The notes beneath the pieces were generated by a model. The model worked only from the letters and a program-made list of their open reading frames with translations, ran no database searches and was not told where the DNA came from. From Anopheles merus (lineage: Eukaryota > Arthropoda > Insecta > Diptera > Culicidae): a stretch of DNA of 64,000 nt. The position numbers were made by a program, and so were the translations under genes. Each line of letters opens with the position of its first letter. Within the stretch, counting starts at the first letter, position 1. Below, in pieces: positions 45,252 to 57,117 of the stretch. The DNA lies in the NCBI RefSeq assembly GCF_017562075.2, contig NC_054081.1:23542315-23606314 (forward strand), read 5' to 3'.

Positions 45252-45510
45252 GCCATCGCTACTGTTACCACGAGGCCCAGCCAACGCCATCGCTCCTGTT
45301 ACCACGAGGCCCAGCCAACGCCATCACTCCTGTTACCACGAGGCTCAGCCAACGCCATCGCTACTGTTACCACGAGGCCCAGCCAACGCCATCGCTATTT
45401 TTACCACGAGGTTTAGCCTGACGCCATCGCTATTGCTGCTACGAGGATACGGTCCAGCCAACGTCATCGCTTTTGTGGCCACGAAATCATAGCCAGCCCT
45501 TCACCATCGC
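45252..45510 (+). repeat. 34-bp tandem repeats in leader, unit 2
   Basis: It has the same order of perfect and degenerate repeats as in unit 1, with no change in copy number. Confidence 0.85.
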
Positions 45511-46185
45511 TTTTGAAGCCGGACGGGCTAAGAAGAACCAGATTGTTAGCAGCCGGGCGAGTGATTTCCAGCAACATCATCGGATTACGGTGAACTAACC
45601 GCACAGGAGTGTTCTACTGGTGAGCGCGTTCCATATTATTATTTTTTTTTTTTAAAAAGTTTCAAATTGATTTCTGCTACGTAACACATACATCCATATA
45701 TAAAAACCACATAACATTTGCATAAAGATATATTACATATATTACACTTACATACACTATATACTATATATTATATAATACACTTATATATATTACACAA
45801 TATTGGCACGCGTGAAAGAAAGGAAGAGACAGGCATACGTCTCATCTTGTTCTATTAAAAAAAAGTGAATCTATCGGTTTTTTTTTTAAGAAGTGAGGTG
45901 ATTTTTGGTTTTTTTTCTTCATACATACGTATTCATATTTTCATAGTATTAAATTTAGGATTCTTGTGCTTAAAAGTGTATCGAGTTTTCGAATAGTGAA
46001 TTTTTTATTACGCTAGTTATTTAAAAAAAAAATTCATTATTATTCTCTTACATATTATTGTCATCTATTATTATTATAACTATTATTATATGCGAAATCT
46101 AATTAAAATTTTTCCTCATCGTTGCAAAGTGAACATAGTTAGTTAGAACAGGGAAACTTTTTACTAAAGTGTAAACCACATAGTG

Positions 46186-47067
46186 ATGTCGCTTAAGGCC
46201 GGGGAGGAAGAACGCGTTGGAGAGCGCGTTGAAAAACCGTTGACACCATCGAGCCAACCACTTGCCGTAGAACGCGTTTCCACAAAATTGCCAAATTTTT
46301 GGGAGGAAGTGCCAGAGGTTTGGTTTGCCCAAGCCGAAGCGGAATTCGAGATATCGAATATCACGCGAGAGCGAACTCAATATTCCTATTTAGTAGCTGC
46401 GCTCTCGAAGGAAGTACTGGCAAAAGTTCTGGATATCGTTAAAAATCCAGACCGAGAGAAACCGTATTCGCACCTTAAAGAAACCATTTTAAGACGGTTG
46501 ACTTGTAGCGAAGAAGCACGGTTGTCTAATTTATTATACCATGTTGAGATGGGGGATAAATGTCCATCTGAATTTTATCGTCACATGCTACAAATTGCTG
46601 GTGACTCGACTGACCTTTCACTCACACTTGTACAAAAACTATGGAAATCAAGACTTCCAAAGTCAATTGAAGTTGCATTAGTGGCAGTAGACAGCAAAGA
46701 CCACGCGGAACTAGTGAGAATAGCAGACAGATTGTGGGAGTGTACACAGTCTAGCGCAATATCAGAAGTAAACAGCGGACTAAACAGTTCACGCGGGTCG
46801 GTTACCGAAGAACTTCGTCGCGAAATTAGTGAGATTCGTGATTTAATTAAAAATTTGGGAAAAGATTCACACCAACCGCGACAATCACGATGGCGAAACC
46901 GAAGTGCTTCGAGAAACAGGAATAATCCTCGTCAAAAGACTCCATCGCGCCAAAGGAAACCATTTTGTTGGTACCATTATCGCTTTGGTAATGAAGCAAA
47001 CAAGTGTGTTGAACCATGCAATTTTTCTTCATCGCGGGGGGCTTCCACAAATGATCAAAAAAACTAA
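46186..47067 (+). CDS. gag of CsRn1 unit 2, uninterrupted
   Basis: It is a 293-codon gag. The ATG at 46186 is taken as start; the GTG before it is in frame but less likely. It contains a helical capsid-like region (EVWFAQAEAEFEISN and HVEMGDKCPSEFYRHML), an Arg/Ser-rich stretch and the finger CWYHYRFGNEANKCVEPC, the CHCC variant of CsRn1 elements. It ends at the slippery site. Confidence 0.85.
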   Translation: MSLKAGEEERVGERVEKPLTPSSQPLAVERVSTKLPNFWEEVPEVWFAQAEAEFEISNITRERTQYSYLVAALSKEVLAKVLDIVKNPDREKPYSHLKETILRRLTCSEEARLSNLLYHVEMGDKCPSEFYRHMLQIAGDSTDLSLTLVQKLWKSRLPKSIEVALVAVDSKDHAELVRIADRLWECTQSSAISEVNSGLNSSRGSVTEELRREISEIRDLIKNLGKDSHQPRQSRWRNRSASRNRNNPRQKTPSRQRKPFCWYHYRFGNEANKCVEPCNFSSSRGASTNDQKN

Positions 47068-48206
47068 GAGGCTCACGGGAAGTGGCGGACATCCCACGAG
47101 CAGTCAACAGCTCCTTTACTCGATTATTTGTCAAGGATGAAAAAACTTCACTTACATTTTTAGTGGACACAGGAGCAGACGTATCCGTCATTCCTCTTAG
47201 TTTGGCTGGAAAACCTCACAAACCTACGGATTTATTACTTCAGGCAGCCAATGGTAGCTCTATAAATGTAGACACCCCTTCACCTAAACATTACCAAGTC
47301 GATGCAGGAGAGTTCGGAAAAATTTTACATCAGTTTCCCACATTAGTGGAACCTCCGGATTATAGGAAGCCTGTAAGACATAATGTGTTTCATTATATAG
47401 AAACAAAAGGTCCATTACCTTTTGCTAAACCTCGTCGCCTAGATAAAAAAAAGCATAAAATTGCTCAGGCAGAGTTTCAGCAAATGGTTGATATGGGTAT
47501 TTGCCGGCCGTCATCCTCACCAGCGTCATCGCCTTTGCACATGGTACCAAAGGGAGATCAGGACTGGAGGCCATGTGGCGACTATCGTCGTCTTAATGCG
47601 GTCACGACACCTGACCGATATCCCGTTCCTCACGTACAGGATTTTACCATGAATCTCTATGGTTGCACGATATTTTCAAAACTCGACATTGTGCGAGCCT
47701 ACCATATGATTCCGATAGCCGAGGAAGACATACATAAAACCGCCATCACAACACCTTTCGGTTTGTATGAATTTCTTCGAATGCCATTTGGTTTAAGAAA
47801 TGCTAGCCAAACATTTCAAAGATTTATGAACAGTCTGTTCAACGATTTTGATTTTGTTTTTGTTTATATCGACGATATACTAATCGCTAGTCCGTCGAAG
47901 GAAACGCATATGCAACATTTAAAAAAGGTTTTCAATCGTTTAGCTGAATTTGATATTAAAATAAAACCATCCAAATGCGAGTTGGGGGTATCTTCTATAG
48001 ATTTCCTAAGCCATACCATTTCATCAGAAGGGATTAAACCCTGCAAAACAAAGATTGATGCAATACAAACATTTCCAACCCCAACGTCAGTTAAACAATT
48101 ACAACGTTTTGTGGGAATGTCTAATTATTATCATCGGTTTTTGCCCAAGGTTTCTGGCATCCTCGCACCATTACACAAATTGGTGGCACAGAATACCAAA
48201 AAATAG
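47055..48206 (+). pseudogene. pol part 1 (protease, RT) of CsRn1 unit 2
   Basis: It is the same as unit 1 with a one-residue difference near the start (Asp for Ala in the AxIPRA context, 47089). The TAG at 48204 matches that of unit 1. Protease DTGAD and RT YIDD motifs are intact. Confidence 0.88.
47058..47064 (+). promoter_or_regulatory. -1 frameshift site A-AAA-AAC, unit 2
   Basis: It is in gag frame CAA-AAA-AAC-TAA. The -1 frame is open into pol. In this unit gag is intact up to the site, so it is the clearest instance. Confidence 0.72.
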
Positions 48207-48232
48207 ACAAAAACTTTTAGTTGCACTGAGGA

Positions 48233-49933
48233 ATGCGACAAATCCTTTCAACAGGTCAAGGCCGATCTGGCGAACGCTACGATATTGTCGCATCTTGGAC
48301 AAACGCCAGTTTCTCGTTAACCACGGATGCATCTAATTTTGCGGTGGGTGCAGTTCTGCAGCAACACCATGAAGGATTTGATGAACCTTTAGCATTTTTT
48401 TCCAAGGTTATGTCTCCAACCGAACAAAAATACTCTACGTTTGATAGAGAGCTACTCGCAATCGTTCTGAGTATTAATCATTTTCGATATTTTTTGGAAG
48501 GGAGATCGTTTACTATTTATACTGATCATAAACCTCTGACAACAGCGCTAATATCGAAAACTGAAAAATCTCCACGACAAAATCGACATCTCGATTTTAT
48601 TTCACAATTTACTAGCGATATCCGCTACATCAAAGGTGATAGTAACGTCGTCGCAGATGCTCTATCACGCGTGGGGGAAACAAATTCTATTGACGACTTA
48701 AATTACAAATCATTTGCCGAACATCAAAGTTCAGATGAGCAAATAATTAATTTAACCAACAACCAGGCAAAACGTAATTCCTCGTACAAAATCAACAAGT
48801 TAAAGCTGGGGGATACAGAACTATTTTTTGAATCGTCCACAGGTAAAAACAGGTTGTATGTACCAACTCCATTACGGAAGAAAACATTTGAGGGCGTGCA
48901 CAATGCCTCTCATCCTGGAATAAAGGCATCACGAAAATTGATGACCGACAGATATTTTTGGCCATCAATAAATAAAGATGTTGCAAACTGGACTCGTTCA
49001 TGCATTGGTTGCCAGAAATCAAAGATTACACGGCACACAAAGTCTCCTTTCGAAAATTTCACAATACCCCAAGGGAGATTCGATCATATACATATGGATC
49101 TTGTAGGACCTCTTCCACCATCTGAAAACAAAACATACTTACTAACAATCGTAGATCGGTTTACGAGATGGCCAGAGTGTTATCCTCTATCGGACATCAC
49201 AGCAACTACGATTGCCAAAGTTTTCGTAGAAGAATACGTTTCCCGTTTTGGCTGCCCATTAAGGATAACTACCGACAGGGGTAGACAATTCACATCACGA
49301 TTGTTTGATGAGTTAACCAAATTATTAGGTACACACCACATCACAACAACAGCTTACCATCCGCAGGCCAATGGCATGGTAGAAAGGTTTCATCGCCATT
49401 TAAAGGAAGCTTTAAAAGTATGCCATGAATCACCGAAGTGGACTCTACGAATTCCATTGATACTGTTAGGTATTCGATTGTCATACAAGGAAGAATTAAA
49501 AGGTTCTCCCGCGGAGATGGTTTATGGACAAAATCTTAGATTGCCGTCCGAAGTTTTTTTACCATCTACCGGTGTAACCATTTGTGATACACCAGAATTC
49601 ATTGCTAATCTAAAAAAAGCATTTCGGTCCGTGGAACCAACTAGTCCGAAACACAACAGCACCACAAACTATTATAAACCCAAGACCCTCGAAACATGCA
49701 AGAAAGTTTTTGTCAGAATAGACAAAGTAAGAACTGGTCTTCAGGCTCCCTATGAAGGACCATACCTGGTTATACGAAGATGTCGAAAATTTTATGTACT
49801 CAAAATCAAAGATAAAAATGAGTCAATTTCCATCGACCGTCTCAAACCCGCTTTCGAGTCTGAAGAAGCAATCAAACCACCTGAGATTTCCTCTCAACCG
49901 AAACGGCACAAACACGTCCGATTTCAAACATAG
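48233..49933 (+). pseudogene. pol part 2 (RNase H, integrase) of CsRn1 unit 2
   Basis: It is identical in layout to unit 1 and carries the same frameshift against part 1. Its RNase H and integrase catalytic motifs are intact. Confidence 0.88.
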
Positions 49934-50000
49934 ATTGCCAGTCCGCTTACGCGTTTGACGGCAATAACTTAAGCGTGACTACGTCACTGGTGGGGGGTCA

Positions 50001-50267
50001 TGTGGTGATCAGCGCCATCTGCACATCAGATGCCGCAATCTCAACGTCGCTGTCATATTCACCACCTTAAGTGGACATCACCTTGTGGTATAGATTAAGT
50101 TGAGTTGACAGATATTAGATCAGTTTAGTGCAGGACGAACGAGGAAGCAGCGATCGGATGCGCCGATCACTCGTTCACTTCTCTCGCAACCATCCGCCGA
50201 TTCGGATCAATTTATACATTATTAATATATTGTGGATAATAAAGATAAGCTCCGACTAAAGCTTACA
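50001..50267 (+). repeat. LTR 3 of CsRn1 array (shared by units 2 and 3)
   Basis: The 267 bp is identical by eye to LTR 2. It has a polypurine tract before it and the primer site after it. Confidence 0.92.
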
Positions 50268-50268
50268 T

Positions 50269-50286
50269 TGGTGACCCCGACGTGAT
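50269..50286 (+). promoter_or_regulatory. primer binding site, tRNA-Trp, unit 3
   Basis: It has the same 18 bases as units 1 and 2. Confidence 0.85.
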
Positions 50287-50829
50287 CCCGAATCCGGCTA
50301 CGCAAAATTGATTGCTGTAACAGCAACAATTAGTTTGTGGAACGATATATTCCGAAGTGATCGCACCGTCCACGCGAAACTATCCCGCGAGTGAACTTAA
50401 AGGTTCACGAGTGAACAAGAACCACGCGAGTGAAAAAGTGCCGAGAGAAAGTGACAAAGAGAGCCGATCGCCGTCGCAGACACAGCTACACAGTCTCATC
50501 CGTACCGATCGTCATCGTTTTTTTTTTCTGCCGCACGGACACGCAGCACCGTTACATCTGAAACGCCGAAATACACACGAACATCGTTTGGGCAGCCGTA
50601 CGGCTCTACTACAACGACGATCAGCGTTTGTGCTTGTAACTACGAGGCAGAGCTCTAATCGTGCCCCATCGCCCTTTACGGCCACGAGGAACGAATCCAG
50701 CCGAACGCCGTCGTTTTTATTCTCGGTCACACGACAAACGTCCAGCCGTGTGCCGTTTCACGGGCACGAGATACCGGAACAAGCCTTCAACTTTCCGGCG
50801 TTCACAAAGGCCGTCAGTTGAAACACCCG

Positions 50830-51088
50830 CCATCGCTACTGTTACCACGAGGCCCAGCCAACGCCATCGCTCCTGTTACCACGAGGCCCAGCCAACGCCA
50901 TCACTCCTGTTACCACGAGGCTCAGCCAACGCCATCGCTACTGTTACCACGAGGCCCAGCCAACGCCATCGCTATTTTTACCACGAGGTTTAGCCTGACG
51001 CCATCGCTATTGCTGCTACGAGGATACGGTCCAGCCAACGTCATCGCTTTTGTGGCCACGAAATCATAGCCAGCCCTTCACCATCGCT
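50830..51088 (+). repeat. 34-bp tandem repeats in leader, unit 3
   Basis: It is the same as units 1 and 2. Just upstream (about 50380) this unit lacks one or two bases (AAACTATCCCGCG against AAACTATTCCCGCG). Confidence 0.85.
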
Positions 51089-51762
51089 TTTGAAGCCGGA
51101 CGGGCTAAGAAGAACCAGATTGTTAGCAGCCGGGCGAGTGATTTCCAGCAACATCATCGGATTACGGTGAACTAACCGCACAGGAGTGTTCTACTGGTGA
51201 GCGCGTTCCATATTATTATTTTTTTTTTTGTTAAAAAGTTTCAAATTGATTTCTGCTACGTAACACATACATCCATATATAAAAACCACATAACATTTGC
51301 ATAAAGATATATTACATATATTACACTTACATACACTATATACTATATATTATATAATACACTTATATATATTACACAATATTGGCACGCGTGAAAGAAA
51401 GGAAGAGACAGGCATACGTCTCATCTTGTTCTATTAAAAAAAAGTGAATCTATCGGTTTTTTTTTAAGAAGTGAGGTGATTTTTGGTTTTTTTTCTTCAT
51501 ACATACGTATTCATATTTTCATAGTATTAAATTTAGGATTCTTGTGCTTAAAAGTGTATCGAGTTTTCGAATAGTGAATTTTTTATTACGCTAGTTATTT
51601 AAAAAAAAATTCATTATTATTCTCTTACATATTATTGTCATCTATTATTATTATAACTATTATTATATGCGAAATCTAATTAAAATTTTTCCTCATCGTT
51701 GCAAAGTGAACATAGTTAGTTAGAACAGGGAAACTTTTTACTAAAGTGTAAACCACATAGTG

Positions 51763-52644
51763 ATGTCGCTTAAGGCCGGGGAGGAAGAACGCGTTGGAGA
51801 GCGCGTTGAAAAACCGTTGACACCATCGAGCCAACCACTTGCCGTAGAACGCGTTTCCACAAAATTGCCAAATTTTTGGGAGGAAGTGCCAGAGGTTTGG
51901 TTTGCCCAAGCCGAAGCGGAATTCGAGATATCGAATATCACGCGAGAGCGAACTCAATATTCCTATTTAGTAGCTGCGCTCTCGAAGGAAGTACTGGCAA
52001 AAGTTCTGGATATCGTTAAAAATCCAGACCGAGAGAAACCGTATTCGCACCTTAAAGAAACCATTTTAAGACGGTTGACTTGTAGCGAAGAAGCACGGTT
52101 GTTTAATTTATTATACCATGTTGAGATGGGGGATAAATGTCCATCTGAATTTTATCGTCACATGCTACAAATTGCTGGTGACTCGACTGACCTTTCACTC
52201 ACACTTGTACAAAAACTATGGAAATCAAGACTTCCAAAGTCAATTGAAGTTGCATTAGTGGCAGTAGACAGCAAAGACCACGCGGAACTAGTGAGAATAG
52301 CAGACAGATTGTGGGAGTGTACACAGTCTAGCGCAATATCAGAAGTAAACAGCGGACTAAACAGTTCACGCGGGTCGGTTACCGAAGAACTTCGTCGCGA
52401 AATTAGTGAGATTCGTGATTTAATTAAAAATTTGGGAAAAGATTCACACCAACCGCGACAATCACGATGGCGAAACCGAAGTGCTTCGAGAAACAGGAAT
52501 AATCCTCGTCAAAAGACTCCATCGCGCCAAAGGAAACCATTTTGTTGGTACCATTATCGCTTTGGTAATGAAGCAAACAAGTGTGTTGAACCATGCAATT
52601 TTTCTTCATCGCGGGGGGCTTCCACAAATGATCAAAAAAACTAA
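51763..52644 (+). CDS. gag of CsRn1 unit 3, uninterrupted
   Basis: It is a 293-codon gag like unit 2, with one private change (Phe for Ser in ARLxNLL, about 52103). The CHCC finger is intact. Confidence 0.85.
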   Translation: MSLKAGEEERVGERVEKPLTPSSQPLAVERVSTKLPNFWEEVPEVWFAQAEAEFEISNITRERTQYSYLVAALSKEVLAKVLDIVKNPDREKPYSHLKETILRRLTCSEEARLFNLLYHVEMGDKCPSEFYRHMLQIAGDSTDLSLTLVQKLWKSRLPKSIEVALVAVDSKDHAELVRIADRLWECTQSSAISEVNSGLNSSRGSVTEELRREISEIRDLIKNLGKDSHQPRQSRWRNRSASRNRNNPRQKTPSRQRKPFCWYHYRFGNEANKCVEPCNFSSSRGASTNDQKN

Positions 52645-53783
52645 GAGGCTCACGGGAAGTGGCGGACATCCCACGAGCAGTCAACAGCTCCTTTACTCGA
52701 TTATTTGTCAAGGATGAAAAAACTTCACTTACATTTTTAGTGGACACAGGAGCAGACGTATCCGTCATTCCTCTTAGTTTGGCTGGAAAACCTCACAAAC
52801 CTACGGATTTATTACTTCAGGCAGCCAATGGTAGCTCTATAAATGTAGACACCCCTTCACCTAAACATTACCAAGTCGATGCAGGAGAGTTCGGAAAAAT
52901 TTTACATCAGTTTCCCACATTAGTGGAACCTCCGGATTATAGGAAGCCTGTAAGACATAATGTGTTTCATTATATAGAAACAAAAGGTCCATTACCTTTT
53001 GCTAAACCTCGTCGCCTAGATAAAAAAAAGCATAAAATTGCTCAGGCAGAGTTTCAGCAAATGGTTGATATGGGTATTTGCCGGCCGTCATCCTCACCAG
53101 CGTCATCGCCTTTGCACATGGTACCAAAGGGAGATCAGGACTGGAGGCCATGTGGCGACTATCGTCGTCTTAATGCGGTCACGACACCTGACCGATATCC
53201 CGTTCCTCACGTACAGGATTTTACCATGAATCTCTATGGTTGCACGATATTTTCAAAACTCGACATTGTGCGAGCCTACCATATGATTCCGATAGCCGAG
53301 GAAGACATACATAAAACCGCCATCACAACACCTTTCGGTTTGTATGAATTTCTTCGAATGCCATTTGGTTTAAGAAATGCTAGCCAAACATTTCAAAGAT
53401 TTATGAACAGTCTGTTCAACGATTTTGATTTTGTTTTTGTTTATATCGACGATATACTAATCGCTAGTCCGTCGAAGGAAACGCATATGCAACATTTAAA
53501 AAAGGTTTTCAATCGTTTAGCTGAATTTGATATTAAAATAAAACCATCCAAATGCGAGTTGGGGGTATCTTCTATAGATTTCCTAAGCCATACCATTTCA
53601 TCAGAAGGGATTAAACCCTGCAAAACAAAGATTGATGCAATACAAACATTTCCAACCCCAACGTCAGTTAAACAATTACAACGTTTTGTGGGAATGTCTA
53701 ATTATTATCATCGGTTTTTGCCCAAGGTTTCTGGCATCCTCGCACCATTACACAAATTGGTGGCACAGAATACCAACAAATAG
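52632..53783 (+). pseudogene. pol part 1 (protease, RT) of CsRn1 unit 3
   Basis: It is the same as unit 2 except for an A-to-C change that gives NTNK instead of NTKK before the shared TAG (53781-53783). Protease and RT motifs are intact. Confidence 0.88.
52635..52641 (+). promoter_or_regulatory. -1 frameshift site A-AAA-AAC, unit 3
   Basis: It has the same heptamer and frame relation as unit 2. Confidence 0.72.
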
Positions 53784-53809
53784 ACAAAAACTTTTAGTTG
53801 CACTGAGGA

Positions 53810-55510
53810 ATGCGACAAATCCTTTCAACAGGTCAAGGCCGATCTGGCGAACGCTACGATATTGTCGCATCTTGGACAAACGCCAGTTTCTCGTTAACCA
53901 CGGATGCATCTAATTTTGCGGTGGGTGCAGTTCTGCAGCAACACCATGAAGGATTTGATGAACCTTTAGCATTTTTTTCCAAGGTTATGTCTCCAACCGA
54001 ACAAAAATACTCTACGTTTGATAGAGAGCTACTCGCAATCGTTCTGAGTATTAATCATTTTCGATATTTTTTGGAAGGGAGATCGTTTACTATTTATACT
54101 GATCATAAACCTCTGACAACAGCGCTAATATCGAAAACTGAAAAATCTCCACGACAAAATCGACATCTCGATTTTATTTCACAATTTACTAGCGATATCC
54201 GCTACATCAAAGGTGATAGTAACGTCGTCGCAGATGCTCTATCACGCGTGGGGGAAACAAATTCTATTGACGACTTAAATTACAAATCATTTGCCGAACA
54301 TCAAAGTTCAGATGAGCAAATAATTAATTTAACCAACAACCAGGCAAAACGTAATTCCTCGTACAAAATCAACAAGTTAAAGCTGGGGGATACAGAACTA
54401 TTTTTTGAATCGTCCACAGGTAAAAACAGGTTGTATGTACCAACTCCATTACGGAAGAAAACATTTGAGGGCGTGCACAATGCCTCTCATCCTGGAATAA
54501 AGGCATCACGAAAATTGATGACCGACAGATATTTTTGGCCATCAATAAATAAAGATGTTGCAAACTGGACTCGTTCATGCATTGGTTGCCAGAAATCAAA
54601 GATTACACGGCACACAAAGTCTCCTTTCGAAAATTTCACAATACCCCAAGGGAGATTCGATCATATACATATGGATCTTGTAGGACCTCTTCCACCATCT
54701 GAAAACAAAACATACTTACTAACAATCGTAGATCGGTTTACGAGATGGCCAGAGTGTTATCCTCTATCGGACATCACAGCAACTACGATTGCCAAAGTTT
54801 TCGTAGAAGAATACGTTTCCCGTTTTGGCTGCCCATTAAGGATAACTACCGACAGGGGTAGACAATTCACATCACGATTGTTTGATGAGTTAACCAAATT
54901 ATTAGGTACACACCACATCACAACAACAGCTTACCATCCGCAGGCCAATGGCATGGTAGAAAGGTTTCATCGCCATTTAAAGGAAGCTTTAAAAGTATGC
55001 CATGAATCACCGAAGTGGACTCTACGAATTCCATTGATACTGTTAGGTATTCGATTGTCATACAAGGAAGAATTAAAAGGTTCTCCCGCGGAGATGGTTT
55101 ATGGACAAAATCTTAGATTGCCGTCCGAAGTTTTTTTACCATCTACCGGTGTAACCATTTGTGATACACCAGAATTCATTGCTAATCTAAAAAAAGCATT
55201 TCGGTCCGTGGAACCAACTAGTCCGAAACACAACAGCACCACAAACTATTATAAACCCAAGACCCTCGAAACATGCAAGAAAGTTTTTGTCAGAATAGAC
55301 AAAGTAAGAACTGGTCTTCAGGCTCCCTATGAAGGACCATACCTGGTTATACGAAGATGTCGAAAATTTTATGTACTCAAAATCAAAGATAAAAATGAGT
55401 CAATTTCCATCGACCGTCTCAAACCCGCTTTCGAGTCTGAAGAAGCAATCAAACCACCTGAGATTTCCTCTCAACCGAAACGGCACAAACACGTCCGATT
55501 TCAAACATAG
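53810..55510 (+). pseudogene. pol part 2 (RNase H, integrase) of CsRn1 unit 3
   Basis: It has the same layout and shared frameshift as units 1 and 2. Confidence 0.88.
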
Positions 55511-55577
55511 ATTGCCAGTCCGCTTACGCGTTTGACGGCAATAACTTAAGCGTGACTACGTCACTGGTGGGGGGTCA

Positions 55578-55844
55578 TGTGGTGATCAGCGCCATCTGCA
55601 CATCAGATGCCGCAATCTCAACGTCGCTGTCATATTCACCACCTTAAGTGGACATCACCTTGTGGTATAGATTAAGTTGAGTTGACAGATATTAGATCAG
55701 TTTAGTGCAGGGCGAACGAGGAAGCAGCGATCGGATGCGCCGATCACTCGTTCACTTCTCTCGCAACCATCCGCCGATTCGGATCAATTTATACATTATT
55801 AATATATTGTGGATAATAAAGATAAGCTCCGACTAAAGCTTACA
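55578..55844 (+). repeat. LTR 4 of CsRn1 array (right end)
   Basis: The 267 bp ends AAGCTTACA, followed directly by the target duplication GTCGT and Bel sequence. It has one private base (GCAGGGCGAAC for GCAGGACGAAC, about 55710). No primer site follows it. Confidence 0.92.
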
Positions 55845-55849
55845 GTCGT
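55845..55849. other. target duplication GTCGT, right end of CsRn1 array
   Basis: It matches 38838-38842 exactly. Confidence 0.85.
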
Positions 55850-56402
55850 TTTGAATAGACACCGCTGTCTATCACTTGCTCACACGTCAGATGGTGTTTA
55901 ATCACTCAAATTTCGCCTTCGATTAGCAACTGTCAAATTCGGTACGGTTTCTTTTGCTAGGCTTATAGAAGACGAGAAGACTGTTGTACTCATCGCCAGG
56001 CAAGAGGAATCCTTTAGCAAGCAATTATTCGCAAAGTTTTAATCTTACTCAAGCTTGCAAAGGATAGTGAGATACTGTTTACGTTTTTTACATCGATGGC
56101 TAAAACGAGAATAACCAGCCAAGGACAACGACGATGAAGGGTCAAGGTGGTTGACTACGACTGAGCTTCAATTAGGAGAGAAAGCCATTTGTAGTATGGC
56201 ACAGCGCGATACATTTACAGCCGAACTCAGCACATTGGCGAAGACGAATCATGTCTTAGAAACACCATCGCTTAAATATTTACATCCATTCATCGGCACA
56301 CATGGACTTAATAGAGTAGGCGGGCGACTGTGCAATGCAACATTAAGCAAGAGTGAGGAGTTTCCGATAGTTATTCCAAGAAATCATCCTCTCGCTGATC
56401 AA
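55850..56402 (+). pseudogene. Bel/Pao element 2, pre-integrase region
   Basis: Read in several frames, the segment has KTVVLIARQEESFSKQLFAK and QRIVRYCLRFLHRWLKR, the helical region before integrase in Bel. LTTTELQLGEKAICSMAQRD and GLNRVGGRLCNATL follow (56151-56340), the conserved RVGGRL block. It ends HPLAD, where CR1 copy C interrupts. In intact elements the HHCC zinc motif would follow at once, and it is found at 62991. Confidence 0.75.
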
Positions 56403-56498
56403 ACGTCAAACGTCATAGTGACTGGTTGAAGATTCTTTGCGCTCCGATATTTTATAAAATTATTCAGTGAAAACGTATCCCTAACGCTACCTGCTTGC

Positions 56499-57089
56499 TT
56501 GTGCTGCCTGCCTCAAGACCTGGTTTTCATTAACAGTCAAATTGCTCATCTGCAATCACCTACAATCATTTTTCCCGCTCTACAATCAATACCCCATTTC
56601 AACTATTGCTGTACCATTTTACAATGGCCGGTATGTGCGCTGCTTGTGCCAACGACATCGTACCTGCTGATCGAATTGTGTAATGCCAGTGGACTGTCCG
56701 CTATTATAGAGTCCTGTGCACAACTTTTTTGGGCATGTAAGGCTTGTGTAAAGTTTCATAGAGATCCGCGTTCGGCTGTGCTTAGGTCGTCTACCGCTTA
56801 CACCCACACCACTGTCGACTTATCGTCCAGCATTGCCGACCTTAAAGTGAGCCTCCGTAGTGAGCTGCCAAAACAAATCACTGCCATTATTAAATGCGAT
56901 CTCCTCGAAGTGCTGAAGGATGAGATGCGTTCCTGTTTGCTTTCATCACACACCTCTACCGATTTACCCGCTCAACAACCCATTCATCGCAATCCAGCAA
57001 CATCACACCCCGAATTGTTTAACTCAGTAGTTAACAATATTCCCGATACACCAACAATATTCCCGATACACCAACAATATTCCCGATAG
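56499..57089 (+). pseudogene. CR1 ORF1, copy C
   Basis: About 197 codons. IELCNASGLSAIIESCAQLF with WACKACVKFH is the Cys-rich, PHD-like region of CR1-type ORF1 in mosquitoes, with several Cys/His positions still recognisable. A segment SSIADLKVSLRSELPKQ forms an amphipathic or coiled-coil helix. Three tandem copies of AATATTCCCGATACACCAAC (57037-57095) lie at its end. ORF1 proteins bind the RNA in the RNP. Confidence 0.6.
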
Positions 57090-57117
57090 TACACCAACAC
57101 AAACACAGTTCCCATCT

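Larger units (their letters stand above)
38843..55844 (+). mobile_element. tandem array of a CsRn1-clade Ty3/gypsy element (4 LTRs, 3 internal regions)
   Basis: LTRs start at 38843, 44422, 50001 and 55578, so the periods are 5,579, 5,579 and 5,577 bp. Each is 267 bp, TGTGGTGATC...AAGCTTACA. Three internal regions, each with a tRNA-Trp primer site, leader, gag and pol, alternate with them. Adjacent units share one LTR. The only target duplication is at the outer ends. All three pols carry the same nonsense codon and frameshift. CsRn1 assignment rests on the CHCC-type gag finger and the tRNA-Trp primer site, both known traits of that clade. Confidence 0.9.

Noticed and set aside
38843..55844. 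three independent retrotransposon insertions side by side
   Set aside because: Adjacent units share single LTRs and no target duplications exist at inner borders.
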